From contig NZ_JANQAH010000003.1 of NCBI RefSeq assembly GCF_024707125.1, positions 1 to 64,000 of the forward strand: 64,000 bases of DNA, given 5' to 3'. Shown piece after piece: positions 56,570 through 64,000 of this stretch (the stretch's first letter is position 1; the number at the start of each line of letters is the position of its first letter). Under the pieces are notes generated by a model. The model did no database searches. It saw only the letters and a program-made list of their open reading frames with translations, and was not told the origin of the DNA. The translations under genes were made by a program, and so were the position numbers. The DNA is from Devosia sp. (GTDB lineage Bacteria; Pseudomonadota; Alphaproteobacteria; Rhizobiales; Devosiaceae).

Positions 56570-57811
56570 TCAGTCAGCCGACTCGATGATCGAGGCGTAG
56601 CGCTCGACGTAGTCGTCAACGGTGATGCTGTCGTCGTCGAGGAACTCGATGTTGAGATCCTGGAGCTGCTGCTGGGTGTCGCTGGAGAGAGCGAAGTCAC
56701 CGGACGGCAGCAGGCCGTTCTTCAGCAGACCAAGGGCCTTCTGCATGCACGGATTGGCAGCAGAGAGGTCGATGTCGGTGCGGATCGGCATGGAGCCCTT
56801 GACCAGGTTGAACTTCAGCTGGCCTTCCGGCGAGATGAGGATCTTGGCCAGTTCGGTCTGGGCGTCGATGACGGCCTGATCGGTGCCTTCGGGCAGAACC
56901 GGGAAGTAGAACGAGTCGCCGCCGCCGGTCAGCTGATCGCCGAGGCCGAGAGCCGGGAGACATTCGTAGTTTTCACCGGGAACGCCGCCAGCAACCTGAA
57001 GGTCGCCCTGCAGCCAGTCGCCGTGGATGTTGCCGGCAGCTTCGCCCTTAAGGAGCTGGGTGCCAACGTCACCGAAGGACGGGACCATCATTTCAGGCGA
57101 GATCACCTGACGGAGCGAGTCCATGGCTTCGGCAACCTTGCGGAATTCCGGCCCACGAACAGCTTCGCCCGACTTGTCGCGGTTGACCTGGAGAACCAGC
57201 TCGCTGCCGCCAATGCCCGACATCAGAACGCCCGGGACGCCCGAGATGGGCCAACCGGTGGCGAGACCGAACGGCAGAATGCCGGCTTCCTGGAGCTTCG
57301 GCCACGAAGCGACATACTCGTTCCAATCCTTCGGAACGGGCGTGCCGGCCTTTTCGTAGGCAGCGGTGGAGAGCCACAGCCAATCCCACGAGTGGATGTT
57401 GATCGGGAAGCAGTAGATCTTGCCGTCGTAGGTGCAGGGCTCGAGCAGGGACTGGTCGACATAGAAGCCGAGGCCGCCCATTTCTTCCACGATCGGGGTC
57501 AGGTCGCGAATGAGACCAGCCTGGATCAGTTCTTCGGCGTCACGGCCGGTGTTCATCTGGGTGGCGCCCATCGGGTCGCCGCCGATGATGCGGCTGATGA
57601 TGACGGGGTTGGCGCCGGTGCCCGAACCAGCCAGGGCCGAGTCGACCCAGGTATTGCCGGTCTGCTCTTCGAAGAGCTTGGCGAATTCGGCGATGGCCGC
57701 GGCTTCACCAGCCGAGGTCCACCAGTGGGTCACTTCGAGATCGACGGCATATGCAGACGTCGAACCGAGCAGCGCGGTTGCCATAGCGGCAACCACTGCA
57801 AACTTCTTCAT
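56570..57811 (-). CDS. Sugar-binding protein of CUT1 importer (glucose/mannose GtsA-like)
   Basis: 413 residues. Signal peptide MKKFAVVAAMATALLGSTSA, cut near AYA-VD. The mature start LEVTHWWTSAGEAAAIAEFA and GDPMGATQMNTGRDAEELIQ resemble the GtsA/TM0418-type binding proteins of glucose, mannose or disaccharides. Two Cys pairs are likely (EPCTYDGKIYCF and others). GGGAGGACATTCCT precedes the ATG at 57811. It is first in the operon (binding protein, two permeases, ATPase, isomerase, oxidoreductase), behind two LacI operators shared with the divergent regulator. Ligand not determined. Confidence 0.92.
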   Translation of the reverse strand: MKKFAVVAAMATALLGSTSAYAVDLEVTHWWTSAGEAAAIAEFAKLFEEQTGNTWVDSALAGSGTGANPVIISRIIGGDPMGATQMNTGRDAEELIQAGLIRDLTPIVEEMGGLGFYVDQSLLEPCTYDGKIYCFPINIHSWDWLWLSTAAYEKAGTPVPKDWNEYVASWPKLQEAGILPFGLATGWPISGVPGVLMSGIGGSELVLQVNRDKSGEAVRGPEFRKVAEAMDSLRQVISPEMMVPSFGDVGTQLLKGEAAGNIHGDWLQGDLQVAGGVPGENYECLPALGLGDQLTGGGDSFYFPVLPEGTDQAVIDAQTELAKILISPEGQLKFNLVKGSMPIRTDIDLSAANPCMQKALGLLKNGLLPSGDFALSSDTQQQLQDLNIEFLDDDSITVDDYVERYASIIESAD

Positions 57812-57907
57812 AGGAATGTCCTCCCAACGAACACGAGGGGCTATGTACCCCATTCATGCTGCCGACCTGCGGGTCCCCGTTTCCTCCAGACACCCCGACC
57901 GGCCGCG

Positions 57908-57955
57908 TGTAATCGATTGCATAACTAATCGAAACTGGTTGTGCAATCGATTTCA
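57908..57955. promoter_or_regulatory. Paired LacI-type operators
   Basis: TGTAATCGATTGCA at 57908-57921 and TGCAATCGATTTCA at 57942-57955 both fit TGNAATCGATTNCA, centres 34 bp apart. A weaker AAGATCGATTTA lies at 57987-57998. They sit in the divergent promoter region of the importer and the LacI gene. Confidence 0.8.
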
Positions 57956-58039
57956 GGAGTTTCATACACGTCTTGCGGACCTGTCAAGATCGATTTAGAC
58001 AGAATGCAATCCTGACAGCGAGAGGGGGCGCTGCCGGAC

Positions 58040-59113
58040 GTGAGTATGGAAAGAAAAACACCGACAATTCAAGACGTTGCACGGTTTGCCAACGTCTCGA
58101 CGGCCACGGTCAGCCGCGCCCTCTCCTCACCCGAAAAGGTGAGCGAGGGGACGCGTGCCCGTGTTTCCGAGGCCATTCGTGTAACCGGTTACACTCTCAA
58201 TCAGGCAGGCCGCTCATTGCGACAGCGGTCGGCCAAAACCATCCTTGTCGCCCTGCCCGACATTAGGAATCCTTTCTTCTCTTCCATCCTCGATGCGATC
58301 GAGCGGGAGGCGGCGGCTCGTGGCTATGGCGTGCTCGTGCTGAACCTCTATTTCGGGCACGAGACCATCCGCCGGCTGCAGGATTTTCTGCTCTCGAACC
58401 GGGCCGACGGATTGCTGCTTCTGGATGGTTCGGTGGACACCCACCTGCTCCAGACGCTCGCCGGCCAAGCAGAGACCATTCCCATCGTCGTCGCCTGTGA
58501 GGAAATTCCGAATTCGGGGTTTCACACCGTACTCACCGACAATGTGGACGCGGCCGAACGGGCGACGCAGCATCTGCTCGATCTTGGCCATCGGCGGATC
58601 GGCCACCTGCTGGGGCCGGAGCACAATGTCGTGTCGCGCGAGCGGTTTGCTGGTTTTGCGAGGGCGCTGGCGGGCTCTGGCCTGGCGCCGGTGCCAGAGT
58701 GGAGTTTTCGAGGCAATTTCGACATGGAAAGTGGCTTTGCTGCCGCCGCGCGTTTCCTCTCGATGACCGAACGTCCCACAGCCATTTTCGCGGCCAATGA
58801 CGAATCAGCCATAGGCTTTCTTTCCGGCTTGCGGCAGCACGGGATCATCTGTCCGCGGGACATTTCAGTCGTGGGGTTCGACGATCTTGGAGTGGCCCCG
58901 CACTATGTGCCGCCGCTGACCACGATGCGCCAGCCGCGCGAGGCGCTCGGCCGCATGGCGGCAGAGGCACTCATCGATCTCGTGGAAGACCCCGAGGCCC
59001 TCGGCATGCCGCTCAGGATCGTGCTGCGCTCAGAACTCGTCGTGCGCGAAAGCACGGCCAGAATTGCCCGCGATGGCACGGGCAAGACCCGATCCGATAA
59101 CCATTCTTCTTGA
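58040..59113 (+). CDS. LacI-family transcriptional regulator of the importer
   Basis: 357 residues. The HTH (TIQDVARFANVSTATVSRAL) and hinge helix (YTLNQAGRSLRQRSAKTI) lead to the sugar-binding domain with DIRNPFFSSILDAIEREAAA, GHRRIGHLLGPEHNVVSRER, FAANDESAIGFLSGL and VVGFDDLGVAPHYVPPLTTM. GTG 58040 or ATG 58046 can start it; no ribosome site decides. It is divergent from the binding-protein gene, with two matching operators between, so it should repress both until the imported sugar or a derivative binds. It is intact, unlike the two LacI genes in the left part. Confidence 0.92.
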   Translation: MSMERKTPTIQDVARFANVSTATVSRALSSPEKVSEGTRARVSEAIRVTGYTLNQAGRSLRQRSAKTILVALPDIRNPFFSSILDAIEREAAARGYGVLVLNLYFGHETIRRLQDFLLSNRADGLLLLDGSVDTHLLQTLAGQAETIPIVVACEEIPNSGFHTVLTDNVDAAERATQHLLDLGHRRIGHLLGPEHNVVSRERFAGFARALAGSGLAPVPEWSFRGNFDMESGFAAAARFLSMTERPTAIFAANDESAIGFLSGLRQHGIICPRDISVVGFDDLGVAPHYVPPLTTMRQPREALGRMAAEALIDLVEDPEALGMPLRIVLRSELVVRESTARIARDGTGKTRSDNHSS

Positions 59114-59163
59114 AGCCGCAGGCATTTCTTTTTTCGCCAGATCAGCTAAAGGAAGGCGCGTGC

Positions 59164-59240
59164 GGTCCCGTAGCTCAGCTGGATAGAGCAGCAGCCTTCT
59201 AAGCTGAAGGTCACAGGTTCGAGTCCTGTCGGGATCGCCA
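59164..59240 (+). tRNA. tRNA-Arg (anticodon TCT)
   Basis: The acceptor stem GGTCCCG pairs with CGGGATC, the D arm is GCTCAGCTGGATAGAGC, the anticodon loop is CTTCTAA with TCT at 59198-59200, the T arm contains GGTTCGAGTCC, and an encoded GCCA ends it. A full cloverleaf of 77 bases. It follows the LacI gene. No integrase or duplicated 3' end is seen beside it. Confidence 0.95.
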
Positions 59241-59448
59241 GATTTCTTCCCGTTGGTTGCTTCTTTCTTTTTTGGGCAAGTCGCCTGACGAGGCATGCTT
59301 GCGTACCCACGACGCGAAAATTCGAGCCCTTTCAAGTTATTGTCGACCGCGACGGGCTCTCAAGTAGACTCGCTTTCATCGACTTGCGCCTACGTGAGCT
59401 TACCAAATAAAGTTCCCATGCGGAGGGCACCGCGTTTAGGGGACAATC

Positions 59449-59772
59449 ATGCATAAAGCTTTGGCAGGCGCAGTGCTTGCTTTAACCGTCGTAGTCGTCG
59501 ACGCCGCGGCTCTTGATCGCCGCGTGCGCATCAACAACGAAACCTCGTTTGACATCGTTCGATTCTACGCCTCGAACACGGGCACCAACTCGTGGGAGGA
59601 GGACATTCTCGGCGAGGACATCCTGCCGGCTGGCTATAGCGTCATGATCAATATCGACGATGGCAGCGGCTACTGCAAATATGACTTCCTGGCGGTGTTC
59701 GAGGATGGCGACCAGGTTCAAGCCTCCAACAAAAACGTCTGCGAACTGAGCGAATTCAGCTTCACCGAATAG
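59449..59772 (+). CDS. Small secreted protein, conserved in alphaproteobacteria
   Basis: 107 residues. Signal peptide MHKALAGAVLALTVVVVDAA, then a small beta-rich domain: VRINNETSFDIVRFYASNTG, WEEDILGEDILPAGYSVMIN and GSGYCKYDFLAVFEDG ... NKNVCE, with two Cys that probably form a disulfide. I recall similar short periplasmic proteins in rhizobia but know no function. It is preceded by GAGGGCACC further up and a long non-coding leader after the tRNA. No operon partner. Confidence 0.7.
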   Translation: MHKALAGAVLALTVVVVDAAALDRRVRINNETSFDIVRFYASNTGTNSWEEDILGEDILPAGYSVMINIDDGSGYCKYDFLAVFEDGDQVQASNKNVCELSEFSFTE

Positions 59773-59909
59773 ACTCGCTGCCACGGCTACGCGACCCACA
59801 GGCGATCTACGTGCGGGGAATTCCTATCTGACTGAACGCTACCGGAATGGCGGGGAACCAACTACGTGTCCCCGCCTCTGGATACGTGGCTAAAGCCAGG
59901 GAATCCGCC

Positions 59910-59941
59910 CGCTTCAGGGCCTCAAAATCGGCCCTGAAGCG
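59910..59941. terminator. Perfect 11-bp stem-loop
   Basis: CGCTTCAGGGC, a 10-base loop CTCAAAATCG, then the exact complement. It lies 138 bases after the secreted-protein gene with no T run. It may be a terminator or a small structured RNA. Confidence 0.5.
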
Positions 59942-60034
59942 TCTCCATCGCGCCGATTGAGCACAAGCAATTGACTGCCTGGCAGGCACTTGGGGTTGTG
60001 CGCTTGGTTAAAATACGGCAAATTTGGGGACAAT

Positions 60035-60781
60035 TTGGGGGATGCTACGCTGGATCCAAATCTGACGGCACCGACCATCGTACTGTTCGACCTCGATGGA
60101 ACATTGGTTCATCACGTCAATCCGCGCGTCCTGCAGACGCTGGAATTTCTTGATGATTGTTCGCACCGGGCTGCGCGACTGGTGGCACGTTTCCGGCTGA
60201 TGCGCCGGCAGTGCGTGGCCGCGCCGCACAAGTCGCCGAAGCTGCTCGTGCATCGTGCCATTCATCGCGTGCGCCGGAAATCGGTCGAGGAAATGCTGGT
60301 GCCCTGCGAGACCCTGCGGTCGGTGCTGGAGCGGCTGCGCGCCAATGGCGTGCTTCTCGCCGTGGTCAGCAACGGGCTTGGGCGCGGCTATGGGCATGAT
60401 GTGCTGGAAGCCTTCGACCTCAAGAAATATTTCTCGGCCTGCGTGTTTCGCGAAGATGTCGGCCGCGGCAAGCCCTGGCCCGATTCGATCCTGGCGGCGC
60501 TGGCTGGCCTTGGCCGCGATGTGAGAGCGCGGGACGTCATCTGGTACGTGGGCGACCAGCGCAAGGATATCGATGCGGCGATGGCAGCAGCGGCTAGCCT
60601 CGCTCGCCCCATCGTGCCGATTGCCCTTGGCCCGCGTGCGGCCCTGAGAGCGGTCGACGGCGATTGTCCGAATCTTCAGATTGCTTGGTCGGCTCATGAG
60701 CTTGAGCGGGTCACGGCGGATCTGTTTGAGGTGCCGGAAGAAAGCACCGTGCTCGCCCCCTACCCTGTCGTATCCGCCTGA
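60035..60781 (+). CDS. HAD-family hydrolase
   Basis: About 248 residues. Motif I IVLFDLDGTLVHH (two Asp), motif II AVVSNGLGRG (Ser in place of Thr is common), the motif III Lys in DVGRGKPWPDSIL, and motif IV VIWYVGDQRKDIDAAM. The cap inserted after motif I is basic and Arg-rich (HRAARLVARFRLMRRQ). It is probably a phosphoglycolate-phosphatase-like enzyme; the substrate is unknown. No ATG lies before motif I. TTG 60035 is preferred, with GGGGACAA ahead; TTG 59990 is the earliest in-frame start. Confidence 0.85.
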   Translation: MGDATLDPNLTAPTIVLFDLDGTLVHHVNPRVLQTLEFLDDCSHRAARLVARFRLMRRQCVAAPHKSPKLLVHRAIHRVRRKSVEEMLVPCETLRSVLERLRANGVLLAVVSNGLGRGYGHDVLEAFDLKKYFSACVFREDVGRGKPWPDSILAALAGLGRDVRARDVIWYVGDQRKDIDAAMAAAASLARPIVPIALGPRAALRAVDGDCPNLQIAWSAHELERVTADLFEVPEESTVLAPYPVVSA

Positions 60782-60830
60782 CAAGCGAGGCGCGCCTCAC
60801 GCGCCCGAGATATGTCTCGAGCGAGGCGCT

Positions 60831-61295
60831 CTAGAAATCAAAACCCATTTGGCTCGTTGAGGGTGCCGCTGGAGCCGGTGCCGGCACGGGCTCCCTGGCG
60901 GGCTTTTCGGCGCTGACGGCGGGTTTCTTCTTCGGCGCGCGGGCGGGCCTGGGGGCAACGGGCGCTTCAGCAACTACTGCGACGGGCGCTTCTTCGACAA
61001 CCTCCTCCACTGCGGCTTCGGCCGAGCGAATGGTTTCGAGCCAGGTTCGCGCCGCATCGAGCTTGGCAGGCCGGAAGGCGTAGACGTTCTCGCGCCCCTT
61101 TTTCACCTCGGCAACGAGGCCTGCGGATTTGAGAACCCGCAAATGCCGTGAAATGGCCGGGCGGCTGATGGAGAAAGCCTCGGTCAGGACGTGGACCGGT
61201 GTGGGGGCCGCTTTCAGGATCTCCAGAATCCGGCACCTGGTGGTGTCGGCGAGGGCCGAATAGAGGGCAATCGGGGGTTTGGACTTTCTGCTCAT
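60831..61295 (-). CDS. ArsR-type winged-helix regulator with low-complexity tail
   Basis: 154 residues. Residues 5-80 are an ArsR HTH (LADTTRCRILEILKAAPTPV, then SISRPAISRHLRVLKSAGLV and RENVYAF). The rest is rich in Ala, Pro, Val and Lys, ending APSTSQMGFDF. The tail is disordered by composition. No metal-binding Cys motif is present, so the signal is not thiol-metal. It is convergent with the HAD gene. The final QMGFDF resembles a short linear docking motif, discussed under findings. Confidence 0.85.
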   Translation of the reverse strand: MSRKSKPPIALYSALADTTRCRILEILKAAPTPVHVLTEAFSISRPAISRHLRVLKSAGLVAEVKKGRENVYAFRPAKLDAARTWLETIRSAEAAVEEVVEEAPVAVVAEAPVAPRPARAPKKKPAVSAEKPAREPVPAPAPAAPSTSQMGFDF

Positions 61296-61455
61296 GATGT
61301 GAGGCCTACGTAACTGAGGCGTTACAGGTCAAGCGAGCGAACCCTTTCTTCACCAGAAACGTTGGTGTCGCGTTGAGGATGACATCGGAATGCCGCGTAG
61401 AGGCAATAGATTGGTCACATCCTTCGCCGCAGTCTGGCGTCCAGGAGGAGTTGTC

Positions 61456-62145
61456 ATGAGCTACGCAGCAGGTCCCAAATCCTATTCCTGGTGGAGCCGT
61501 GAGCAGCGGCCGTTCACGCCGGCCGAACTGATCGTCGATGCCGCTGTGCATATCCTGGGCCTCATTGTGGCGATTGCCGCGGGGTCAATCCTCCTGGCCA
61601 TGACGGCGATGCATACGGCGCCGGAGGCTTTTCCGGCCCTGATCGTCTATGTTGCGACGCTGGTGGCCGTGTTGGGCATATCCCTGGCCTACAATATGTG
61701 GCCGATTTCGCCGATCAAACGGCACCTGGCGCGCTTTGACCAGGCAGCGATTTTCCTTTTTATTGCCGGGACTTATACGCCGTTCCTCGCCGTGATCGGC
61801 GGCACGCAGGCCGGTGCGATCATGATGAGTCTCGTCTGGGGCGCGTCGCTGGTCGGGGTGGCGCTGAAGCTGATTGTGCCGCAGCGTTTCGGGCGGCTGG
61901 CGATCCTGCTCTATCTCGCCATTGGCTGGAGCGGCATTGTTGTGTTTCAGGCGTTGGCGCAGGAATTGCCGAGTTCGACGCTGTGGCTATTGCTGGCCGG
62001 TGGCGTCACCTATTCGGCCGGAATCATTTTCCACCTTTGGGAAAAGCTCAAGTTCCAGAATGCCTTATGGCATGTCTTCGTGGTGGCGGGCGCCAGCCTG
62101 CACCTTTGGGCGGTGCTCGACTGCATGGTCATTCACCGCCTCTGA
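61456..62145 (+). CDS. Hemolysin III family (PAQR-type) membrane protein
   Basis: 229 residues with seven helices. Family marks: RPFTPAELIVDAAVHILGLI, SLAYNMWP, FDQAAIFLFIAGTYTPFLA (conserved Asp, Thr), GVTYSAGIIFHLWEKLKFQN and the last His block ALWHVFVVAGASLHLWAVL. In PAQR proteins Asp and His residues form a metal centre for a presumed lipid hydrolase. AGGAGGAG precedes the ATG at 61456. It is convergent with the DUF192 gene. Confidence 0.9.
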   Translation: MSYAAGPKSYSWWSREQRPFTPAELIVDAAVHILGLIVAIAAGSILLAMTAMHTAPEAFPALIVYVATLVAVLGISLAYNMWPISPIKRHLARFDQAAIFLFIAGTYTPFLAVIGGTQAGAIMMSLVWGASLVGVALKLIVPQRFGRLAILLYLAIGWSGIVVFQALAQELPSSTLWLLLAGGVTYSAGIIFHLWEKLKFQNALWHVFVVAGASLHLWAVLDCMVIHRL

Positions 62146-62149
62146 AGAG

Positions 62150-62608
62150 CTACTTGGCGGCGGTGATGCGGGGATGGGTCACGGTGTCGCCTGCTTCGAT
62201 GCCGAGCTCGACGCTTCGGCCGCCCGGGATTTCCAGCACGAACTGAACGGGACCATCGGACGGGATGCCGGTGGGGTCGTGGGGCCTGGCGTTGACGTGG
62301 ATGTTTTTCACCACGCCTTCCCCGGTGATGAACAGCATATCGAGCGGGATGAAGGTGTTGCGCATCCAGAACGAGACTTCCCGATCATCGAGGAAGTCGA
62401 AGAGCATGCCGGCGTCGGGAGCGAGTTCCTGCCGGTACATCAGGCCCTGAGCCCGGCTTTCGGCGGTGTCGACGATCTCGATATTGAAGGTGTGATCGCC
62501 GTCGGCGCTGTGGATCGTCAGCTTGGATTCGTCGCTGCAGGCGGCCAAAGGCAGGCTCACGGCAACTAGGGTCGCCGCGACAGCAAGTGCCCGGAATTGG
62601 TGCAACAT
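62150..62608 (-). CDS. DUF192-domain lipoprotein
   Basis: 152 residues. The N-terminus ends in a lipobox-like PLAAC (Cys ~24), so it should be a lipoprotein. The DUF192 domain follows: FNIEIVDTAESRAQGLMYRQ, the core GMLFDFLDDREVSFWMRNTF and IPLDMLFITGEGVVKNIH. The function of the family is not established. It is 15 bases downstream of a 21-base motif shared with the Gfo/Idh promoter at 49421. Confidence 0.9.
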   Translation of the reverse strand: MLHQFRALAVAATLVAVSLPLAACSDESKLTIHSADGDHTFNIEIVDTAESRAQGLMYRQELAPDAGMLFDFLDDREVSFWMRNTFIPLDMLFITGEGVVKNIHVNARPHDPTGIPSDGPVQFVLEIPGGRSVELGIEAGDTVTHPRITAAK

Positions 62609-62623
62609 TGGGTATGCCTTTGC

Positions 62624-62644
62624 TAGCAGACTGTTAGCATCGAG
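62624..62644. repeat. 21-base intergenic repeat, copy 2
   Basis: Identical to 49421-49441. It lies between the end of the cold-shock gene and the start of the DUF192 gene, both on the minus strand. Confidence 0.7.
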
Positions 62645-62661
62645 CTGGGCTCAGGCCTGGC

Positions 62662-63285
62662 TCAATGCGAAGACGGTGCGTCGCCCCAACCGTCGGGTCG
62701 AATTTCGGCGACCATAAGGCCCTTTGGACCATTGCCGTAGCGCACGAGCACGAACTGGCCGGGGCGCAATTCGGTGATGCCGAAACGGCGCAGGGTTTCC
62801 ATGTGCACGAAAACATCGGGCGTACCCTCGCCGGCGGAGAGGAAGCCGAAGCCGCGAATGCGGTTGAACCACTTCACCTCGAGGCGGACCATGCCCGAAC
62901 TGGGCTCGACCACGACATGGGTGCGCGGGCTCGGCATCTGGGCCGGGTGGCGGGCGGTGGACTCGTCCATCGAGACGATGCGGAAGGCCTGCAGGCCGCC
63001 GGGGCGATTGAGCGCCTCGACAACGATGCGGGCGCCCTCATAGGCGGTCTGGTAGCCGTCGCGGCGAAGACAGGTGACGTGGAGCAGGATGTCGGCCAGA
63101 CCATTGTCCGGCACGATGAAGCCAAAACCCTTGCCGGCATCGAACCACTTGATGGTTCCGGCCACTTCGATGGTGTCAACAGCGGCCCCGTCCTGTCGCG
63201 CGGACAGGTTTTCGCGCTCACCAGCTTCGGTGTCGTGAGACGGATTCGTGGGATTTCCACTATCGCCGTTAATATTGGCCCCCAT
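62662..63285 (-). CDS. Double cold-shock-domain protein
   Basis: 207 residues from ATG 63285. Cold-shock domain 1 begins GTIKWFDAGKGFGFIVPDNG with DILLHVTCLRRDG; domain 2 begins EVKWFNRIRGFGFLSAGEGT with DVFVHMETLRRFG. Both keep the RNP1 (KGFGFI and RGFGFL) and RNP2 (DILLH and DVFVH) motifs. Two-domain versions are typical of Hyphomicrobiales. It binds single-stranded nucleic acid as an RNA chaperone. The frame is open to 63525 but those codons overlap the divergent glyoxalase leader; the ATG is preceded by weak purines only. Confidence 0.9.
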   Translation of the reverse strand: MGANINGDSGNPTNPSHDTEAGERENLSARQDGAAVDTIEVAGTIKWFDAGKGFGFIVPDNGLADILLHVTCLRRDGYQTAYEGARIVVEALNRPGGLQAFRIVSMDESTARHPAQMPSPRTHVVVEPSSGMVRLEVKWFNRIRGFGFLSAGEGTPDVFVHMETLRRFGITELRPGQFVLVRYGNGPKGLMVAEIRPDGWGDAPSSH

Positions 63286-63472
63286 GCCGCAACGCCCTTT
63301 TGCAACTCCCGTGACCACGGGTACTCGACAATACCAACGCACTCTGTCCGATTCAGTCCCAAAAGTTAAGAAGGTGTTGCGAAATAGTTGTATGAGCCGG
63401 GCCCGGTTGTCGTTGCGGCCAGCGTCTGCGCTTGTTAGGCCGGTATCACGATCGTGCGAAAAGGAGGCAAAA

Positions 63473-63889
63473 ATGAAATATCTGCACACGATGGTGCGCG
63501 TCACCGATGTCGAGGCGAGCCTCAAATTCTACTGCGACGGCCTCGGCCTTCAGGAGGTGCGGCGCACGGACAATGAAAAGGGCCGCTTCACCCTGATTTT
63601 CCTGCGCGCACCGGGCGACGAAGGCGGCGAAGTGGAACTGACCCATAACTGGGATCCGGAAGTTTACACTGGCGGCCGGAATTTTGGCCATCTCGCCTAT
63701 CGCGTGAAGGATATTTACGCGCTTTGCCAGCACCTGCAGGACATGGGTGTGGTCATCAACCGCCCGCCGCGTGACGGGCACATGGCCTTTGTGCGCTCGC
63801 CGGACGGGATTTCAGTCGAACTGATTCAGGACGGCACCCTGCCCCCGCAGGAGCCCTGGGCTTCGATGCCGAATACCGGCAACTGGTAA
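63473..63889 (+). CDS. gloA: Lactoylglutathione lyase (glyoxalase I)
   Basis: 138 residues, the VOC fold of GloA: MKYLHTMVRVTDVEASLKFY (His ligand), GRFTLIFLRAPGDEGGEVEL with Glu, NFGHLAYRVKDIYALC (second His) and SPDGISVELIQDG (last Glu). These four ligands bind Ni2+ or Zn2+. It converts the methylglyoxal-glutathione hemithioacetal to lactoylglutathione. AAAAGGAGGCAAAA precedes the ATG at 63473, a strong ribosome site. It is divergent from the cold-shock gene. Confidence 0.93.
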   Translation: MKYLHTMVRVTDVEASLKFYCDGLGLQEVRRTDNEKGRFTLIFLRAPGDEGGEVELTHNWDPEVYTGGRNFGHLAYRVKDIYALCQHLQDMGVVINRPPRDGHMAFVRSPDGISVELIQDGTLPPQEPWASMPNTGNW

Positions 63890-63931
63890 GCAATTCCGGG
63901 AGCCCGAACTGCTCCCAACCATCCGAGCACG

Positions 63932-64000
63932 GCGTCATTCCCGCGAAAGCGGGAATCCCTTGCGCAGAAACAAAGATTCCCGCTTTCGCGGGAATGACGC
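63932..64000. repeat. Intergenic inverted repeat with nested palindromes
   Basis: GCGTCATTCCCGCGAAAGCG... (26 bases) and its exact reverse complement flank a 17-base spacer; each arm also contains CCCGCNNNNGCGGG-type symmetry. It is of the kind dispersed in many alphaproteobacterial genomes. It follows gloA and may act as a terminator. The window ends at its last base. Confidence 0.8.

Noticed and set aside
49810..57928. Long plus-strand open frames (260-477 codons) opposite the importer and isomerase genes
   Set aside because: They are Asp-, Glu-, Arg- and Gly-rich shadows of high-GC genes on the minus strand and show no family motifs.
59164..59240. tRNA-Arg as an island attachment site
   Set aside because: No duplicated tRNA 3' end, integrase gene or foreign block follows. 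The neighbours on both sides look like ordinary core genes.
59030..59335. A 101-codon minus-strand frame with DPDRTRTCDLQLRRLL
   Set aside because: This is the familiar false translation of the antisense strand of a tRNA gene and its flanks.
63932..64000. Start of a CRISPR array at the window end
   Set aside because: There are only two units, they are inverted rather than direct repeats, and the 17-base spacer is too short.

Overview
The window looks like alphaproteobacterial DNA, most likely Hyphomicrobiales and plausibly Devosia-like. This is inferred from gene families (an NDUFS4-type complex I subunit, a double cold-shock protein, CUT1 sugar importers with LacI regulators, sugar isomerase and Gfo/Idh pairs), not from a database match. 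It falls into two parts of different character, meeting at an abnormal stretch near 46.65-46.92 kb.

Part one, about 1-46.6 kb, is accessory in character. It opens with a broken Na+/Ca2+ antiporter, an eroded tyrosine integrase and a truncated IS110 transposase. Then come a secreted two-domain ABM protein with a divergent LysR gene, 1.5 kb without a supported gene, a VOC protein and a small membrane protein. From 7.8 to 24.5 kb lie two CUT1 sugar-uptake clusters. Cluster A (7.8-18.2 kb) has a LacI regulator, permeases, a Tat-exported binding protein, a DUF2264 protein and a ThuA-like protein on one strand, and a dehydrogenase, hydrolase and UgpC-type ATPase on the other. Both arms carry the same 14-bp operator. 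Cluster B (18.3-24.4 kb) has a binding protein, two permeases, a GH127 beta-L-arabinofuranosidase and a LacI regulator. Neither cluster B nor the plus arm of cluster A has its own ATPase, so the single UgpC-type gene may serve both. From 24.8 to 30.2 kb is a metal and oxyanion block: a His-tailed EamA exporter, a NicO transporter, ChrA, a rhodanese-ChrB fusion and a thioredoxin-fold protein. From 30 to 34.7 kb are regulators with AhpD-like, SDR and SnoaL-like proteins. From 35.3 to 38.4 kb is a compact cassette: a soluble AAA+/M41 protease, a translationally coupled small protein and a metallophosphoesterase. This is my best candidate for an undescribed system. From 40.7 to 46.65 kb is a Tn7-like transposition module (TnsA-like, TniA, TniB, TniQ).

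About two dozen single-base indels, many in short homopolymers and mostly +1, break genes throughout part one, while protein similarity resumes cleanly in the shifted frame. Either the assembly is poorly polished here or the region is very freshly decaying; I favour base-call error for most.

Part two, 46.92-64 kb, reads like well-kept core chromosome with one visible indel. It holds an NDUFS4-like gene missing its start codon, a TraB/GumN protein, a sugar-catabolic block (two Gfo/Idh enzymes and two isomerases interrupted by a HigBA-type toxin-antitoxin pair), and a complete CUT1 importer with a divergent LacI gene and two matched operators. After these come tRNA-Arg(TCT), a small secreted protein, a HAD phosphatase, an ArsR-type regulator, hemolysin III, a DUF192 lipoprotein, a double cold-shock protein and glyoxalase I. 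No CRISPR array, rRNA or replication origin was seen.
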